From NCBI GenBank assembly GCA_024509875.1, contig JAMPIV010000591.1, forward strand, positions 48,601-112,600: DNA of 64,000 nt, read 5' to 3'. This stretch comes from Oreohelix idahoensis. Its lineage: Eukaryota; Mollusca; Gastropoda; Stylommatophora; Oreohelicidae. The notes under the pieces were generated by a model. The model searched no databases. It saw nothing but the letters and a program-made list of their open reading frames with translations, and was not told the DNA's origin. Positions 11,465 through 24,546 of the stretch are shown in pieces. Positions within the stretch are counted from its first letter, which is position 1. Each line of letters opens with the position of its first letter. The translations under genes and the position numbers were made by a program.

Positions 11465-14400
11465 CCTGTATTCTTCTTTCATCCAATTCTGTGAATTGGA
11501 TTAATGGGTCCGTGTACATGGTGTTTTAAAAGGAGTGTACGTACGCCACAACAGAATGCTAACTTGGGGAAAAGCAGCATTTGCTTTATGCTTATGCCAT
11601 TTGTCACTAGAGCGCAAAACTAAGAATATGTTTGCCGGTTCACACCAACAACATCTCCTGACAATAATAAAGGATTATCTTGGACTACACAGTATCACTG
11701 AGAGTTCCTTTATAATAGATTTACAAACCCTAAAGATGTTTCTTTAAAGAAAATTTTTTCTGTTGGCTAATAATAATAGATAATATAACATCTACAGATC
11801 AAACAACCCAAAACCAGAATATCTTTTGTACTGAAAAAAATACGGGGGTGTTAGTTAGAATTGTACGAGATACTACTTCAATCGTACGTTCGCAAAAATT
11901 TGGTCTATATAACATGCGAGCACGTCATATTAACGTCAATGCACACGACTTCACTCATTGAGCAGGACACAGGGGTTTGTTTCACGCTCCAATTCCGGGG
12001 TGCTATCTTCGCATTTTATGCTGGCCAGTTATTATTCATTGAGTTGTCAATGTCTGATGACGCTCACTTGTACTATATGTCAAGAGGTTAAATGTACCGT
12101 GGTCCCAACGTCCACGCAGCTCCTATTCAGGCTGCTGACATATCATATGTCTGACCTTTTGAAATGAAACTTGGCTATACGAAATCATTGGACCTTTACA
12201 ACCTTATGCTAGTGGACACACACATATTCTAATATGTTATTGACATGTGTACTCGTTGGCCTGAAGTCATTCCCCACTTAAGAGTGCTCTCAAACCTGCC
12301 GATGTGGCTGATGCACTAAGGTTAATTTTTTTCTCGTCGGGTTCTTCCTAAAAAAATCCGTATCTGACCAATGGTAGTACAATTTGGTATATGATTCTAT
12401 GTCCCTGGTCATGACCAAGCTTTACACATTAGACAGATCACTTAGTTCAATCTGTGCGCATGCCATGTCTAATGTTTATTAATTGTAGAGACAATTATAG
12501 GACACTTAAACAGTTCTCATCCCTTTATTTAAAGGGGGTGGCTACGAAATACGTAATGACCATCCACAAGAACTGCGAATAGAGTTTTACCCGCGGCTCT
12601 CGAGCGCTTACCGCGAGGTAGGGAAATACGAAATCCTGTGATGTTTTTCTACCGTTTGAATGCGGCGTCTTCGGTATTCAAACCACGTGGTCCAGGGTAG
12701 TTGCTTTCACGACTTACTCACTGTGGAAGCTATCACAGTTGTACCACTCAATTCCTCTATGAATTTGTTAATCTCTTGAGCGGAAAAAAATCATTATTGA
12801 TGACATGTAGGTTAGCTACCTCATCATCTGAATTTAGCAAAAGAAAAAGCTCGACTTTTTTAGCTAAATAGATAACGGACGTTCTGCAAACCAGTTTTAT
12901 TCTGGTGACGAGCCTATCCGTTTGCAGAAACTCCCTCGTAAAGACATCGTTTAGCTCAGTTGAGTCGAAAGGGCCCTTTTAAAATAATTTCAATGAATTT
13001 GCTGATGTCGAATTACAACGTCAGAATATCATGCTCAAAACATAAAATACTTTTCACCTTAAATCATTTTGAAAGAATTTTCATTCTCGGTTCCTGACTA
13101 TCTTCAGTCAGTAGTTTCAGGCGACTGTTGACGATCCCTAAACCTTGTGGTCACCAATATATCAACTTTGTCGGTGTTACCTCAGGAGGATGAGTCTTCA
13201 TTTTTCTGAAGTACCTATTACCCATCAGCGGTGATCCCACTTCATTCTACTGAAAAATTTTGAGTGGTACGTGTCTATCTTTTCCTGATTTTTCCACTGA
13301 TAATCGTCAACACAAATTACTTAATCTTCTTCAATCCTATCAAGGAAAACGGTTCCCTTCACTTACATCTACTGGACGTAACTTTCAGTCATTTTCATGG
13401 CTCATGGACATTGTTGGACCGATGTACACTCCTATTCATGTCCCGTGGACCTGTTCTGAGGATTATCTCTTCCACCTTCGACTCAAGTGGATAAGGAATT
13501 AGGATGTTATTTGCATCGAATGAACTCTGCATCATTGGGGGGAATGCACAACGGCAGTTATGCAGAAACAACGCAGGTCCGGACTTTTCCATAATTCTCA
13601 TCCATGGTTTATTTTTTTTCACGGAAGAAAGATCAATAACATCCGTAATTGCGTAGGGACTATCGGACAATTGACAATAAAGTTACTCCCGATTGATGCA
13701 GAAAAGCACTACCGCTATGTAGAAGACTTACTAGAGAAACTTTCAAACAGTCATTTTTCCTTCTCTAAGCTAAGATTTGTCCAAAGGCCTATTGGCAAGG
13801 TACCCATTGACACAGATCAGGCCAAAAACCATTATTGACTATTTTGCTACCCCACGGGGTCTGTTCCAATGCTGACACTTTATGCCACATTGGAACTTGG
13901 TTAATGCTCCGGTTACTTGTTCGTACGCATGAAATGAGTCGTATTTTAGTCTTTAAATTACTATTGATGTCAGGTGCCTATATCGATGGGCATTTGTCTT
14001 TTTAGTGACTCCTGGGATGATCATTTTTCGGGGAATAAGCACATTTTTGTCCTACTCTAGAGGTTGAGTTATATTATGACGGCAAAACCATGCAAAAAAA
14101 TATAAATTGGTTTTCATGAAATATTCATTTTTTTGGGTCATCGTGTTGGTAATGGACTGCCTTTCATACTGAAGATAAATATGAATTCTAAAATTTCTTA
14201 ATATCCAGTGTCCCTAAAAACAAAGAAACAATATACGCAGTCTGTTTGGGGTTTAAATTACAGTTTTATGGATCATAGATCTTAAGAATTACCTATATTT
14301 GTCCACCATGCATGCGCACTTTCTATTAGTTTATTATTGAAGAAAGGCTTAGGCTAACATGGGATTCTGTATTGATCGAAAGAACATCAAATCACGTTGG

Positions 14401-15060
14401 ATAATATTTCAAGTCCACTAATAAATTTTCATAGTCATCCATTAGAACCTGATGATCGTATAGGCGTTTAACCAATGCATGTTTAGCTTTAGCTTCGATT
14501 TCTTGCATTTTTTCAGAGACGCTTTCTATATTTTGCAATACGGCCACCGTACTGCTGCTCACAATCCTATTGCAGGCAATTTACATCAGCATTGAGGTTC
14601 TTGATAGTTCTGGGAAGCTTAACTTGTGCTGGAAAAGAATTATTCAAGTTCTGGATAGAGCTGCATCTTGGCGATAGAAGTTTGGTCCATAAGGCATTAA
14701 GTTACAAAGATTCTGCTTGGCGCGCATTAATGATTAGACTATATTATGCTCATTGATGTAATTCTGAGCGACCGACCAATGTGTTCCACCTTACAGGTGG
14801 GTCAACAAACCAAAATGAAAAATTTTGAAGGGATCATAAACGAAATCCTACACGTTAATGTTGCGTAGCAGGGTACAAGCCCTACTGCCATATTACCATC
14901 CGAGCAATTAATTGGGAATTGGAAAAATGTACTTGTGGCGGACCGATCTATCAAGGATGTTCCTCATGTATGTCTATAGGGAGCCACTACGCCTTAATGA
15001 AATTCCAATCCTCTACACCATAAATCAGTTCCTAGGCTTCACCACTTAAGATACATGATG
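11465..15060 (+). pseudogene. Element B protease end, integrase, RT and RNase H, left copy, shattered
   Basis: Reading along the plus strand, nucleotide similarity to the reverse complement of 32032-35108 is continuous, but no frame stays open beyond about 90 codons. Recognisable blocks include the integrase zinc region (CTICQE, about 12070-12090), the stretch before the first catalytic position (about 12160-12200), the LHIDRSLSSI equivalent (about 12420-12460) and the RT start (about 13190-13560). This is the indel-rich copy; use the right arm for content. Confidence 0.7.
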
Positions 15061-15602
15061 TACTATATTAACCCCCGTGCAATGCCTTATATTTATGTTT
15101 TTCAGAAAAACAACCAATTTGATTGTTTAAATTCACTAAGCAATCGTTGCTTCAACCATTAACACACTCAGAAATTGTTTACATGTAACATTCCGATCAT
15201 ACAGTGTGTTGACAGGTAGGCACAATAAGAAAAAATGCTGGGGGGGGGGAATCGGATCAATTAACTTTTCCAAACAGAATAGTTAAATCAACACTGCAAC
15301 TTCATATTCAAATATAGCTACGCATTGTGGATTAATCTTGGGCCATATAACATTTATAATTCGTGGGACTTTATTGGTTGCTATACAATTGTGGTGCCGT
15401 GAATGGTTTCATGAACTGTTATTAACATGACAAAATAACTTAATTGGGTTTTAAATTATTCAATAAATAAATATGGATGTGTATAAAAATTCAATTTTGA
15501 TAATTTAATGATATCCCGCCTTGCATAGCGCTGTTTTGCTTTTCACATGACACATTTTTTAGATTTATCTATTTCACATGCATATCATGCTTCAATTTAG
15601 CG

Positions 15603-15644
<42 letters not shown>

Positions 15645-16173
15645 ATCGCTTAGAAAGTCTATACATCCTACTACTGTGTAGTATTGTGTTGATGATCGAC
15701 TACAATATACTATCATCTTTAAAACCTACCCATACTTATGTATAATTATTTACAAGCAATTAATAAAGAAAACCATCAAAAAAAAGTCATACCAACCAAA
15801 GGTCCAATTTTTTTCACCACCCATTTTTGTTTTATTACAGATCCTAACATTCATCAATCCCCAAAAAATAGTGTTAGAACACACTTGTAAACCTAAAAAC
15901 ATGAATTGTTAGTTATTAATACTATTACTAGCCAAATTCCAATCTCAATTTCCTTGATATTAAAATTTTAGTATCCACATCTCCTTTTACAACTGACAAT
16001 TTCGTTTACATACAAGTAATCTTATTATATGTACAATTGATTTGGACGTACCCAGATAAAAATATTTGACCTTGACCCCTCTGGTTCGATATGTGTGAAA
16101 ATTAGAAAAATTAAAAAAAAATAAAAATTTTAATATTATTTAATAACCTACGAATACGAGGGTAAACAGTATA
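15061..16173. other. Element B 3' noncoding region, left copy
   Basis: This is the mirror of 31129-32031 with no gene seen. It is 1113 bp against 903 bp on the right, partly because of the C run at 15603-15644 and a G run near 15241-15249. Confidence 0.6.
15603..15644. repeat. 42-base poly-C run, left arm only
   Basis: Forty-two consecutive C interrupt sequence that is continuous on the right arm, where the flanks TTAGCG and TCGCTTAG abut near 31545-31555. An insertion of a pure homopolymer in one palindrome arm only is best read as a sequencing or consensus artefact. Confidence 0.9.
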
Positions 16174-17417
16174 CGACGTTTCCAATTTCACACATAACAA
16201 TTTTTGATGCGAGACTTAATCAGAATACCAGATGGCCGTAAATTCTAACTATGTTAAACGTAAGTACTTAGGTACGCTATCATGTGTAGAATTCTTGAAA
16301 ATACTTAAATTTAAAATGCAACATAAAGTTGCACAAATATCGGTGCGAATAAAATCGTTGGTTATCCATCGAGCGCCTGATTGACGTAAGATATAAACGT
16401 TAAAGTAGCAGAGTGTACAAGATGCCGATTTTTTTTAAAGACTGACCGTTGAGCTGGTCATTTGAGTTCCCTTGATGTTCGGAAAAAACTGTTTGTAATT
16501 ATGATATTCTTAACTAAACTTCCAAGGCGAATATCGTGTGTAGCCACAGCCAAGTTCTATTTATTCTTCGTCCAGTATCTTAACGTGATATTTGTCGAAA
16601 GTAGGTTTTTTAACAAGATTTTGACAGGGTCTTCAGTACGTGCCATTGTGACCTACTGGCTAGTGTGAGTTCCAATTTCAAATTCTTACGAAAGTATGTT
16701 TCAACGAAATGAACAAATTGTATAAAGTATACAATGATTAAGAATGTCCGTCCTAAAAGAAATAATAGACAAGTAACTCTTCATTCAAGAATCCATTGTG
16801 AAAAGGAAGTTGAATTATTTTCGCTCACAATACTTTAACCCGTTTTGCGGATTGTCCATCGGTCATTGGAGGTCAGTAAAGTTGACTTATTGTTAACATT
16901 GGCCTATATTGCAGAAATTCATTATTCCACCAAGGGCCAATGATCTATATTTATGTGTCAAAAAATGATGTCGTCCATGTATCGTCAAATAAATGTATGG
17001 AGAATTGGAATTAATCAGTCCAAGACAAGAATTAAGCGATCCCATTTTTAGCGTTTTTCTATTATAAAACAATAAGTAGGTCCCGGCCACCTGAAAGTTC
17101 GGGAAAACCAAACTGTCAGCAATCCTATTTAGTCAGGTACTCATTTTGAACACTAGAAATAGTCGGCCACCTGTAAGCCGCGACCTAAACTGTACAAGCC
17201 ATTCTTAGGTCAGTAGCCCAATACTACTGAACATTTCGCGTTATAAATCAAGAACACAAACATCAAACTTTCAAACCAAACTACACACGAGTTCAAAACA
17301 GTTTTACTACTCCAATTTTACTGGGGTGGTCCTCAAAAATCTTTTGGCCAAAGTGTGGTCATTACCAATGTACTTACATATGGTGGCGCAAGGGTAGCTG
17401 GTCCAGTCATTACAACA
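16174..17417 (+). repeat. 3' LTR of element B, left copy
   Basis: This mirrors the LTR at 30044-31128 and ends in ATTACAACA at 17417. The first bases (TGTTACG) are corrupted to GACG. Length is 1244 bp against 1085 bp on the right arm. Confidence 0.75.
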
Positions 17418-17650
17418 TGGTGCACTTGGTAATATGTTGTTGGATACTGGTGACCGCCATATTAATTTAGACCTCCTAGTTTCCTATGATTTTCTTTAAG
17501 AACTACCTACATTAAATTGGTATCTATAATTTATGCATTGTTTGCATATCTCATGAAGTTTCATTTTTACTTTGGCTATGCAGAAGGTGGTGATCTGATT
17601 CCACATCTGCTCCTCTATATTTCCTTTACATCCTTTAATGAAATTTCACA
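17418..17650 (-). pseudogene. LINE D endonuclease end, left copy
   Basis: This is the mirror of 29840-30043: the complement codes for the SDHHLLIAKVKMKL block of an RTE-type endonuclease, with frame breaks. It is interrupted by element B at 17417/17418, as on the right arm. Confidence 0.6.
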
Positions 17651-20600
17651 AGTTTTTATTTTTTTTTTTTTCCTGAAACTACTAAATTTTTTCTTGTCTG
17701 TCTTTTCTATCTGATACTAGCAATCATTTAGTCTGGATCTGTAGCAGTAATTTGTAATTGCTGTTCCTTTATTGCTTCTTGGCATTGGTTTTAAATTTTC
17801 CTTTCCGTTTGTTTTGTCTATTTATCCCTACGTTCTGTTATTTTAGTATATTAATTTGTATGTGAATTGGTAGTTAGATTAAGATTCTTTCCCTGTGTTC
17901 TTTAGTATTTGGTGTGGTTAGATATTATTTAGTTTATTGTGTTTATAGATATTAAATTTTGCTTATAATTTATGAGTTTTTATGTTTCACTGGCGCGAAT
18001 ATAGTGCTTAGTGGGAAAGTTAGCTTCCAGCACATCATTTGTTGAACTGTATGTTTTGTGTGAGTCTTTGGTGTTATAGTGTATTGGTGGGATTCAAGGG
18101 AGGAAGGGTTGTGAGGCCTCCATACTTCTTCTTGGCCTCCTTCGTGGGAAAAAGATTGGATAAGGTACGATTCTTTAGTAGGTGGTGGCTGTGTTTTGTT
18201 TAGTGGTTGAGTAAGGCAGTAGCCGATTTCTCCACGACTGCCCCTACTTAACATTCCAAGCCCTGTTGGTGTAAGACGTATTCCCGTGATAATTTTGTAT
18301 TCTACTTTGTCGTGTACATTCAGTAATTCTTTTGTTGGTGTTTATGGTGGGGTCTTTTCGTTGTTCAATCTTGCTTTATCTGATTTGACGTTTACAGGTT
18401 TCCATTGTTTTCGTTCGTGGTGACAGTTCACGCGGTGTATTTTATTTATCGAAACCTCATTTTCCTTCGTGGTCTTTCATATTATTTCCTCGTGTACTGG
18501 AATTTTTGTTTTTTGTAGTGTGGTGTGGTGTGTGTGGGTTAATCATTTACCCTAGTGTAGTAATCATTTATTGGCCTTAGGAATTTCTCTGCCATTGCTC
18601 ACATGGAGTTTTATTGTTTTATTTTATATAATTGTATGTTATTATTCTGTGGTAGTATTGCACCAGTGGGGGAGACTGTGTATACAGTCTATTGTGGTAA
18701 AATGCTGATTTGATTTATCAAAGTTTGACATAGTGGTGTCAGAAGCACTAGAAAAGTTTCTCATCATGTTGTTATATATACAAACTGTCCGACCAATTGT
18801 AAGTTATGATTTGTTCGTTATCGCAGAGACTAAAGTGGTCCAGAAAGACCAATTTTAATCACAGTGATGAGACCAGTAGCCCAAATGGCCAAAAGTAAAA
18901 CTTATATTGATAATATAAGAGGGAAATGTTAATGATGTGTATACTGAGAGAGGTGAGGTGATTAATACTTTACATGCATATATATATATATGCATATACT
19001 GAAGAAGTTGTTATATCAATATTTACTATCTCATTACTGGCATATTTATTTGTAAGCAGTGTGTTTATATGGTGATATAAGTCAAGAATTGACAGTTAAA
19101 TTACCATTGAGTTGTTGCAAAGTAACAATCTATTGCAAAAAATATTATTATTATTTTTATATTGTGATGGAAGTACTAGTTGTTAACATCAAGGACATAG
19201 AACAGTTTTTCATGCGGTTAGGCAAGGAAACTGGTTAAACACAGGAAATGAATTTTTGGAATTATGCCTAGGCGAGTAGTCCAATCAAAGGAGAACCAAT
19301 GATGCTTTTAGAGATGGCATCGAGCTGAACAGCTAGTGATTAAAAAGGAAACAGGAATTTCGAGTTAAAAGAAAAGAAGATGAAAGAAGATACAAGATTT
19401 ACCAGATCGGGAAGATGTAAAGATGATAAAGAGTTACAAGAAATGGTTGATGATAGAAGATAAAGAGTTACAAGAAAGGAAGAAGATGAAAGAAGAAAAC
19501 GAGTGGAAAACAGAGATAGTAGTTCGAATTGAAAGAAAAGAAGATGGAGAGAAGTTAGAGAATTTGAAGAAAAGAAGAATTAGAGAGAGATACATGTAGA
19601 ATTTAGAGGAGGAGAGAATGTGAATATTGTATAATGGAAATGCAAACGGAAGAATTTTGAAGTGGTGTGCGATTGGTCAGAAACTTCCAGACTCCTGGAG
19701 AGTGGCTCATCGTCCCTTTAAATGCTTGCGTCCTGCCGAATTTTTAATGATAAAAATTGATAGCTTAGATTTCTGCCTTTAAAGATTTCGAGGCCGAATT
19801 GCCGTGGCAAAAATGGCTGAACAGCGATTCAATTGGCCATCCTCTGTTAATCGACGCAGTGTCTAGTGGGGCCTTGCGATTGAAAGACATTTTAATAGCC
19901 TACCATTATAGGAAAGGGCAGATTATGACACAAATTAAGAAAGGTTGCTCCGGAAAGTTCCGTCTGACTGCAGCTGACCGCTACCGGGACATGTTTTTAA
20001 AAAAAACGCAAATGCCAAGCGCAGGACGCATGACTTCGAGGACTTTTATCTCAAAGATAAAGCTTCATGCTGAATAGGATGGATTGAAATGGGAAGAATT
20101 CTTAAGGATAAAATGGCTTGATATAACTTGGTGCTACGGGAAACAAAAGTTGCTGTCCCTACCGTGTTCCAGTAAAGTTGGTGGCGGTTTTTTCCAAGTG
20201 AAACGCCAACCAATAGGACCATTGCGTCCAAGAGGCCTAATAGGGGCACCAATTATGACCTTCCTTCCCGTGGCAAAACCCCATTCATAAAGTCTGGACA
20301 GATCAGTATGACTTAGTTTTGCCAGTGTCGGATAAAGTTCAGCCCATCCATCATGGGCGAAATTCAGTCAGGACAGGGGCCAAGAGCATAAGTAAGAGAA
20401 GCTTTCCAGCCCTGATCGGTCGCGTATTGGTAGCTATGGGAAAATTTTCTATCTCATAGGAACGTCCCCGCCGAGGTTTTCAGAACCGACATTGATTATA
20501 GTTATAGCGACGTGATGCTAGCGCCAACAGCGAAAGCAGGTACGCTTTAGAGGACACTCGAGGACGTAAGAACCGGTTTTGGTATAAAAAGCACATCCAA

Positions 20601-22230
20601 TTCCAAGCAGAGTAGATGGTTCCTCAGAGAGTCGATTCTTCCGACTCAGATGCGGGGTCAACCGTCATCGAAATTGCTCCAGTATAATGTTACACTCGAT
20701 AAGAAGTAAGTAAAGAGCGCATGTTTACCAATTAGTGGTGTCCCAGGGTCATAGTGGCCGATCAGCATGCAACTACCTCCGATCGAACATCGCGAATTCC
20801 GCGGTGTTGTTGGAAACTTTTAATTGGATAGTCTAACTGTGCGGCGGTGGTCGCGCCAACTGTCCACGCGAACAAGAAGGTTATGTACTTCATTTGCGGG
20901 CTTGCGGCAACCATGACTGTACCAGCAGTTCCATGAGTACTGGGCAATGGTGATTCTACACGAAGGCAAGGTGGAGGACTAGACCAAGCACGTGTTTTGC
21001 TATATTTTTGGGGGGAAGGGGGGGGGCGGGGACCCGGTGATGCACCACAATTGGGTGCGTCGATCGTGTATCATAGGACTCCTCTGCCTTACAGAGCAAA
21101 ACGGTAAAGAGCACCACGTTCGGGGGCAAAGGTAGAGTCCTTACCCCCCAAGCTTGTTATCAACGTGGACACCCCCGTTCATAACAGGTAGAGTGAAACG
21201 CGTTCGTTCTTGAGTGATCCAATTGCCGACCTAAATTTTTTGGCCAATGTACGGTGGAGTGCAACAAGGCCAAATGGGTGCTAACTGGAGCAGATGCCCC
21301 AGCATCCACCAAACATTCCAAAGGGGGATGACCAGAGGGTTACATCAGTTAAACGAAAGGTTCGCGTGCAAGTAACATTTCGACATGATTAGGTGCAGTA
21401 GGAACTTATTACGAGGGTCCGAAAGCTAGTGGATCGGTAAACAGTATTTGGGTGCGTAATACGTTTTCCCTGTTTTCGGAGTTGTGCGCCCCACACTCAG
21501 AAGGAGTGTTGAATGAGATCGCGAGCCGTTAGATTTGTGGAGGTACTGTCGTTGCGCGACAAAACCAAAAAGGCACGGGTGACTTGCGAATAGTTGGGGT
21601 GGCGCGTAAGGCAGTTAGGCAAGTAGCATACGTCCCTTTGCCTTCACAGTCTCATCTGCAAATAGTTCAGACAGAATGCTAGGGTTAGAATTTCGGGTTC
21701 GTGTTCAGTTAAAGTTGTTTCGGTTGATGCGTACCGAATGCCACTCCCTTAGAGTCTGGACTCACGCCCCCAGTTCTATTATGATATCATTATGAGGATT
21801 CTTTGTAAATTTGTATAAGATTATTGTGGTTTTTTGCAATGCATAGTTTATGTTAATAATATGTCCTGCTTTAACAATGTATGTTTGTCCGAAAGTTTGA
21901 TGCCAGCGGAACCTTGATCCTCTAACTCTACAATATGAGTGAGATTAGTGCCTTGCAATTGTCTGGGCGGTGTCATAAAAAGCTGGCACGATATCATGTT
22001 GTAGGCGGGCATTTTTTTCCTCCAATACAGGATCCACAAACCAATGCTATTTTTGCAGTCGGCTAAAATGTCCACCAGTGCTAAATTGACACGCTGGGCA
22101 TTATTTCCAGCCGCTATTCTACTTTACTATTTTACCAATTCAGGGTGTACATAACATTTGTTGCAGATGTCCCTGTCCTCGGTTTATGAGGTTTAGGTGG
22201 GGGACAGGAACAACGAGAAGAGGAGTTTTT
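17651..22230 (+). mobile_element. LTR retrotransposon C, left copy, degraded
   Basis: The order along the plus strand mirrors 25743-29800. The primer-site-like TGGTGTCAGAAGCAC lies at about 18733-18747, and the gag start and charged coiled coil at about 19190-19620. Then come the gag core (19799-20390, with FRLTAADRYRDMF readable), zinc knuckle and RING-like region (about 20715-20935), protease (about 20950-21600) and RNase H end (about 21890-22170). All frames are broken. It holds the same internal deletion of integrase and RT as the right copy. Confidence 0.65.
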
Positions 22231-23636
22231 AATATGGGTCCTATGTAAGAGAAATGTATTATAAATCATTACAAGCTGATGTATTATGAAAGATAGATAT
22301 ATTGTAAATGATTTATATGTCCAAGATGCCATAAATTGCAATAAGGATATGTAAATGTACTCAACTTAATGTAAAGAATCATGTTATCACAGATACCTAT
22401 GTCTAATATTGTGTAGAAAAAGGATTGTTTATACGATGAGGTGATGTCCTTATTATTGATGATATTGCTTCGGTATTACGGGAACATAAAAAGTGCCATG
22501 TGTGGGGTGATGAGACCACAGGGTAGAATGAATTAGTCGATGTGATTTTTCATCAACGACTGCCAGTAACCCTGGGTTGTATTGGTTCATGGTTTGTTTT
22601 GTATGTTATCCATTGTGTGAGAATGAAATGAATCGACGATGGGGGTTTACTCAACTTTGGCATTCTCAACGGTAGAAGATTATTTGCATTCTCGGGCATT
22701 GGGTTCGTCCATAGACCCAAAGTAGTGATGGGCGAGAGACTCCCCTCCGGTGGAATAAAACTTGCGTTTTTATTTAGTTCTTATTTATGGGGGGGGGGTG
22801 ATTCTGGATGTCTACAGTATAGACATTCGCCACGCCGATTCATTGAAGTTGGTCACTCAGGGGAGTGATCTATTCATTTGATAGAATATTTTTACCCTGT
22901 CTGGTCAGGTGGGACTCAGAACGGAAGAGGATATACAACATTTGGCTCATAATGGGTAGATGTATATGGCCGACGTCCTTGGAGGACGTTGTCCGTGTAG
23001 GTTAGCAGTTTTTTTTAAACACCCCTTTTTGGGGAGTATTTTGGATGCCAAATGGAGTCATAAGTTACTTGTTAGTTATCATCATATGGTCAAGATTAGA
23101 TTCTTTAATTCTCGAGGGGTAGTGTACGTTTTCTCGAGCGGGTTTTTCTGTAGACCAAGTATGATTTTTTATGATTGCATTTGAGTATTTCTTTACTGAG
23201 GAGCCGAAAAGTCATGGTGTTATTCACTGGATAGAATATGTCGGTGATGATGTTACCGTTAGACTGAGTTGTTGTTTATGGGAAGCTAGATGGGCATTTA
23301 TATTGTAATGTTTTCTCATATGTATTCCAGCAAGTGTATGGCTTCTTCTGGGTGCAGTTATTTACTAACAAGGGGACTGTACCTACCTGCGTCAGGTTGT
23401 TTGATTGGTTAATTAATGTCAGCTATTGTGTGCTATGGTCGTCTCCTAGTGGTTTGAGTCAAGTGTGAAGTGAAAGTCTTCATAAAAAGCCATAGAGTAA
23501 GTAGTTTTATCCTTTGACAAGGTGGGGGGGGGGGTGGGGGGGGTGGGGGGGGGGGGTAGGGGGGGGGTGGAGGGGGGTGGTGTGGGGGGGTGGGTGGGGG
23601 GTGGTGGTGGGTGGTCACTAGGTTGTTGTAAGCTAT
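22231..23636. other. Unassigned sequence, left copy
   Basis: This is the mirror of 24547-25735. I recognise no gene or repeat family. A G run near 22791-22799 mirrors a C run at 25201-25211, so that homopolymer is shared by both arms. Confidence 0.5.
23521..23620. repeat. G-rich low-complexity block, left arm only
   Basis: This block of about 100 bases is almost only G with a few T and A. The mirror position near 24540-24570 has ordinary sequence. The long polyproline frame on its complement is a by-product. Confidence 0.85.
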
Positions 23637-23850
23637 TTACAAGGCAGTCCTCGTTCTGGAACCCCCAGGGCAAGAGAAGCAGATGTAGACCAAGAAGCAC
23701 TATTGAGAATAGAGGCTGGGAAACAGAGGTGAAAATGATGAGAAGATCGCGTGGAAAGAACTTGAAATGAATGGCAACGTGACAGGAGGACATGGCATGT
23801 GTTTGTGTTGAAGGCCTAGTTCTCCTATGTGAAGTGGGAGGATTATAAAA
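23637..23850 (+). mobile_element. 3' end fragment of a D-type LINE, left copy
   Basis: This fragment is similar to 52465-52660 of LINE D: the stretch coding for FW-PQGKR and the following Arg-rich C terminus, then the shared end TGTTGAAGGCC...GGGAGGATTAT. It mirrors 24320-24546. Confidence 0.7.
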
Positions 23851-24319
23851 TGAAAAGACCAGTTCTCAGGCATGTCGTTATAATGGCGACTAATAAAGAG
23901 ATAGCGCACTTGGACTGACTAAACTATCATCAATGGTCCTACATATAATGTCACCGTGCAGGCATCCTATAATGGAACCGGCAATGGCAGTGGCTTTCCA
24001 TCATGGAAGCAGAGACCACCACAACAAAAATTAAATTGTTCCATCCATTTGTTGATGCGTTACATTGGTAAATTATAATATAAAAAAATATATATATAAA
24101 TAAAAAAATAAATAAATAAATTACCAAGTAACGCATCAACAAATGAATGGACATTATTTTTGTTGTGGTGTCTCAGCTGCTTCCTGATGGAAGCACCGCC
24201 CTAGTCGGTCAATCCTTATAGGAAGCCTGCAACGTGACATTTAATTAGAACATGATGAGTTTGTCAGTCCAGTGCGAGCTATCTCATATTAGTCCGCCAT
24301 ATACGACATGCCTGAGGGT
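23851..24319. other. Palindrome-centre flanks, unassigned
   Basis: These are inner flanks on both sides of the AT centre. Left and right mirror each other with scattered indels. No gene or named repeat is recognised. Confidence 0.5.
24075..24117. other. AT-only centre of the palindrome
   Basis: About 43 bases of pure A/T form the only unpaired sequence between the arms. Immediately outside, GATGCGTTAC (left) mirrors GTAACGCATC (right). There is no adapter-like or GC-containing loop. If the palindrome is real, this is its fold point; if it is a read artefact, this is where the polymerase or the read turned onto the other strand. Confidence 0.85.
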
Positions 24320-24546
24320 CATTCATTCATAATCCTCCACTCCCAAAGGAGCATAGGCCTTCAACAAAAACCATCCATGCCAAGTCCTCCTGTCTGAGTG
24401 CAATCATTTCAAGTTCTTTCCACGTTCTTCTCATCATTTTTCACTCTTGTTTCCAGCTCTCTTCTCCAATGCATCTTTGTCAACCTCTGCTTCTCTTGCC
24501 CTGGGGGTTCCAGAACGAGGACTGCCTTGTAATGCTAACAACAGTG
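24320..24546 (-). mobile_element. 5'-truncated 3' end of a D-type LINE
   Basis: On the minus strand, the last about 225 bp match the 3' end of LINE D (52460-52660), including the CCCCAGGGCAAGAGA stretch and the end GGGAGTGGAGGATTATG. It finishes in an ATGAATGAATG tail at 24320-24330, where D itself finishes in ATGATGATGATG. Severe 5' truncation plus a short 3' simple-repeat tail is typical of RTE-type insertion. The codon that is a stop in D (TGA, about 52610) is still TGG (Trp) here. Confidence 0.75.

Larger units (their letters stand above)
1..24074. repeat. Left arm of giant inverted repeat
   Basis: This arm is the reverse complement of 24118-46371; base 1 pairs with about base 46371. Matching landmarks occur in mirrored order: transposon T, element B, element A, B again, B's LTR, LINE D, element C and a LINE tail. 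Outer parts match closely. From about 10.3 kb inward, small indels are frequent and segments are longer than their partners: LTR 10293-11464 is 1172 bp against 1081, B 11465-16173 is 4709 bp against 3985, and LTR 16174-17417 is 1244 bp against 1085. Noisy patches also occur near 5.9-7.2 kb. That the arm exists in the sequence is certain; whether it exists in the genome is not. Confidence 0.92.

Noticed and set aside
23433..23793. Polyproline frames on the minus strand
   Set aside because: They are produced by the G-rich block that exists only in the noisy left arm.
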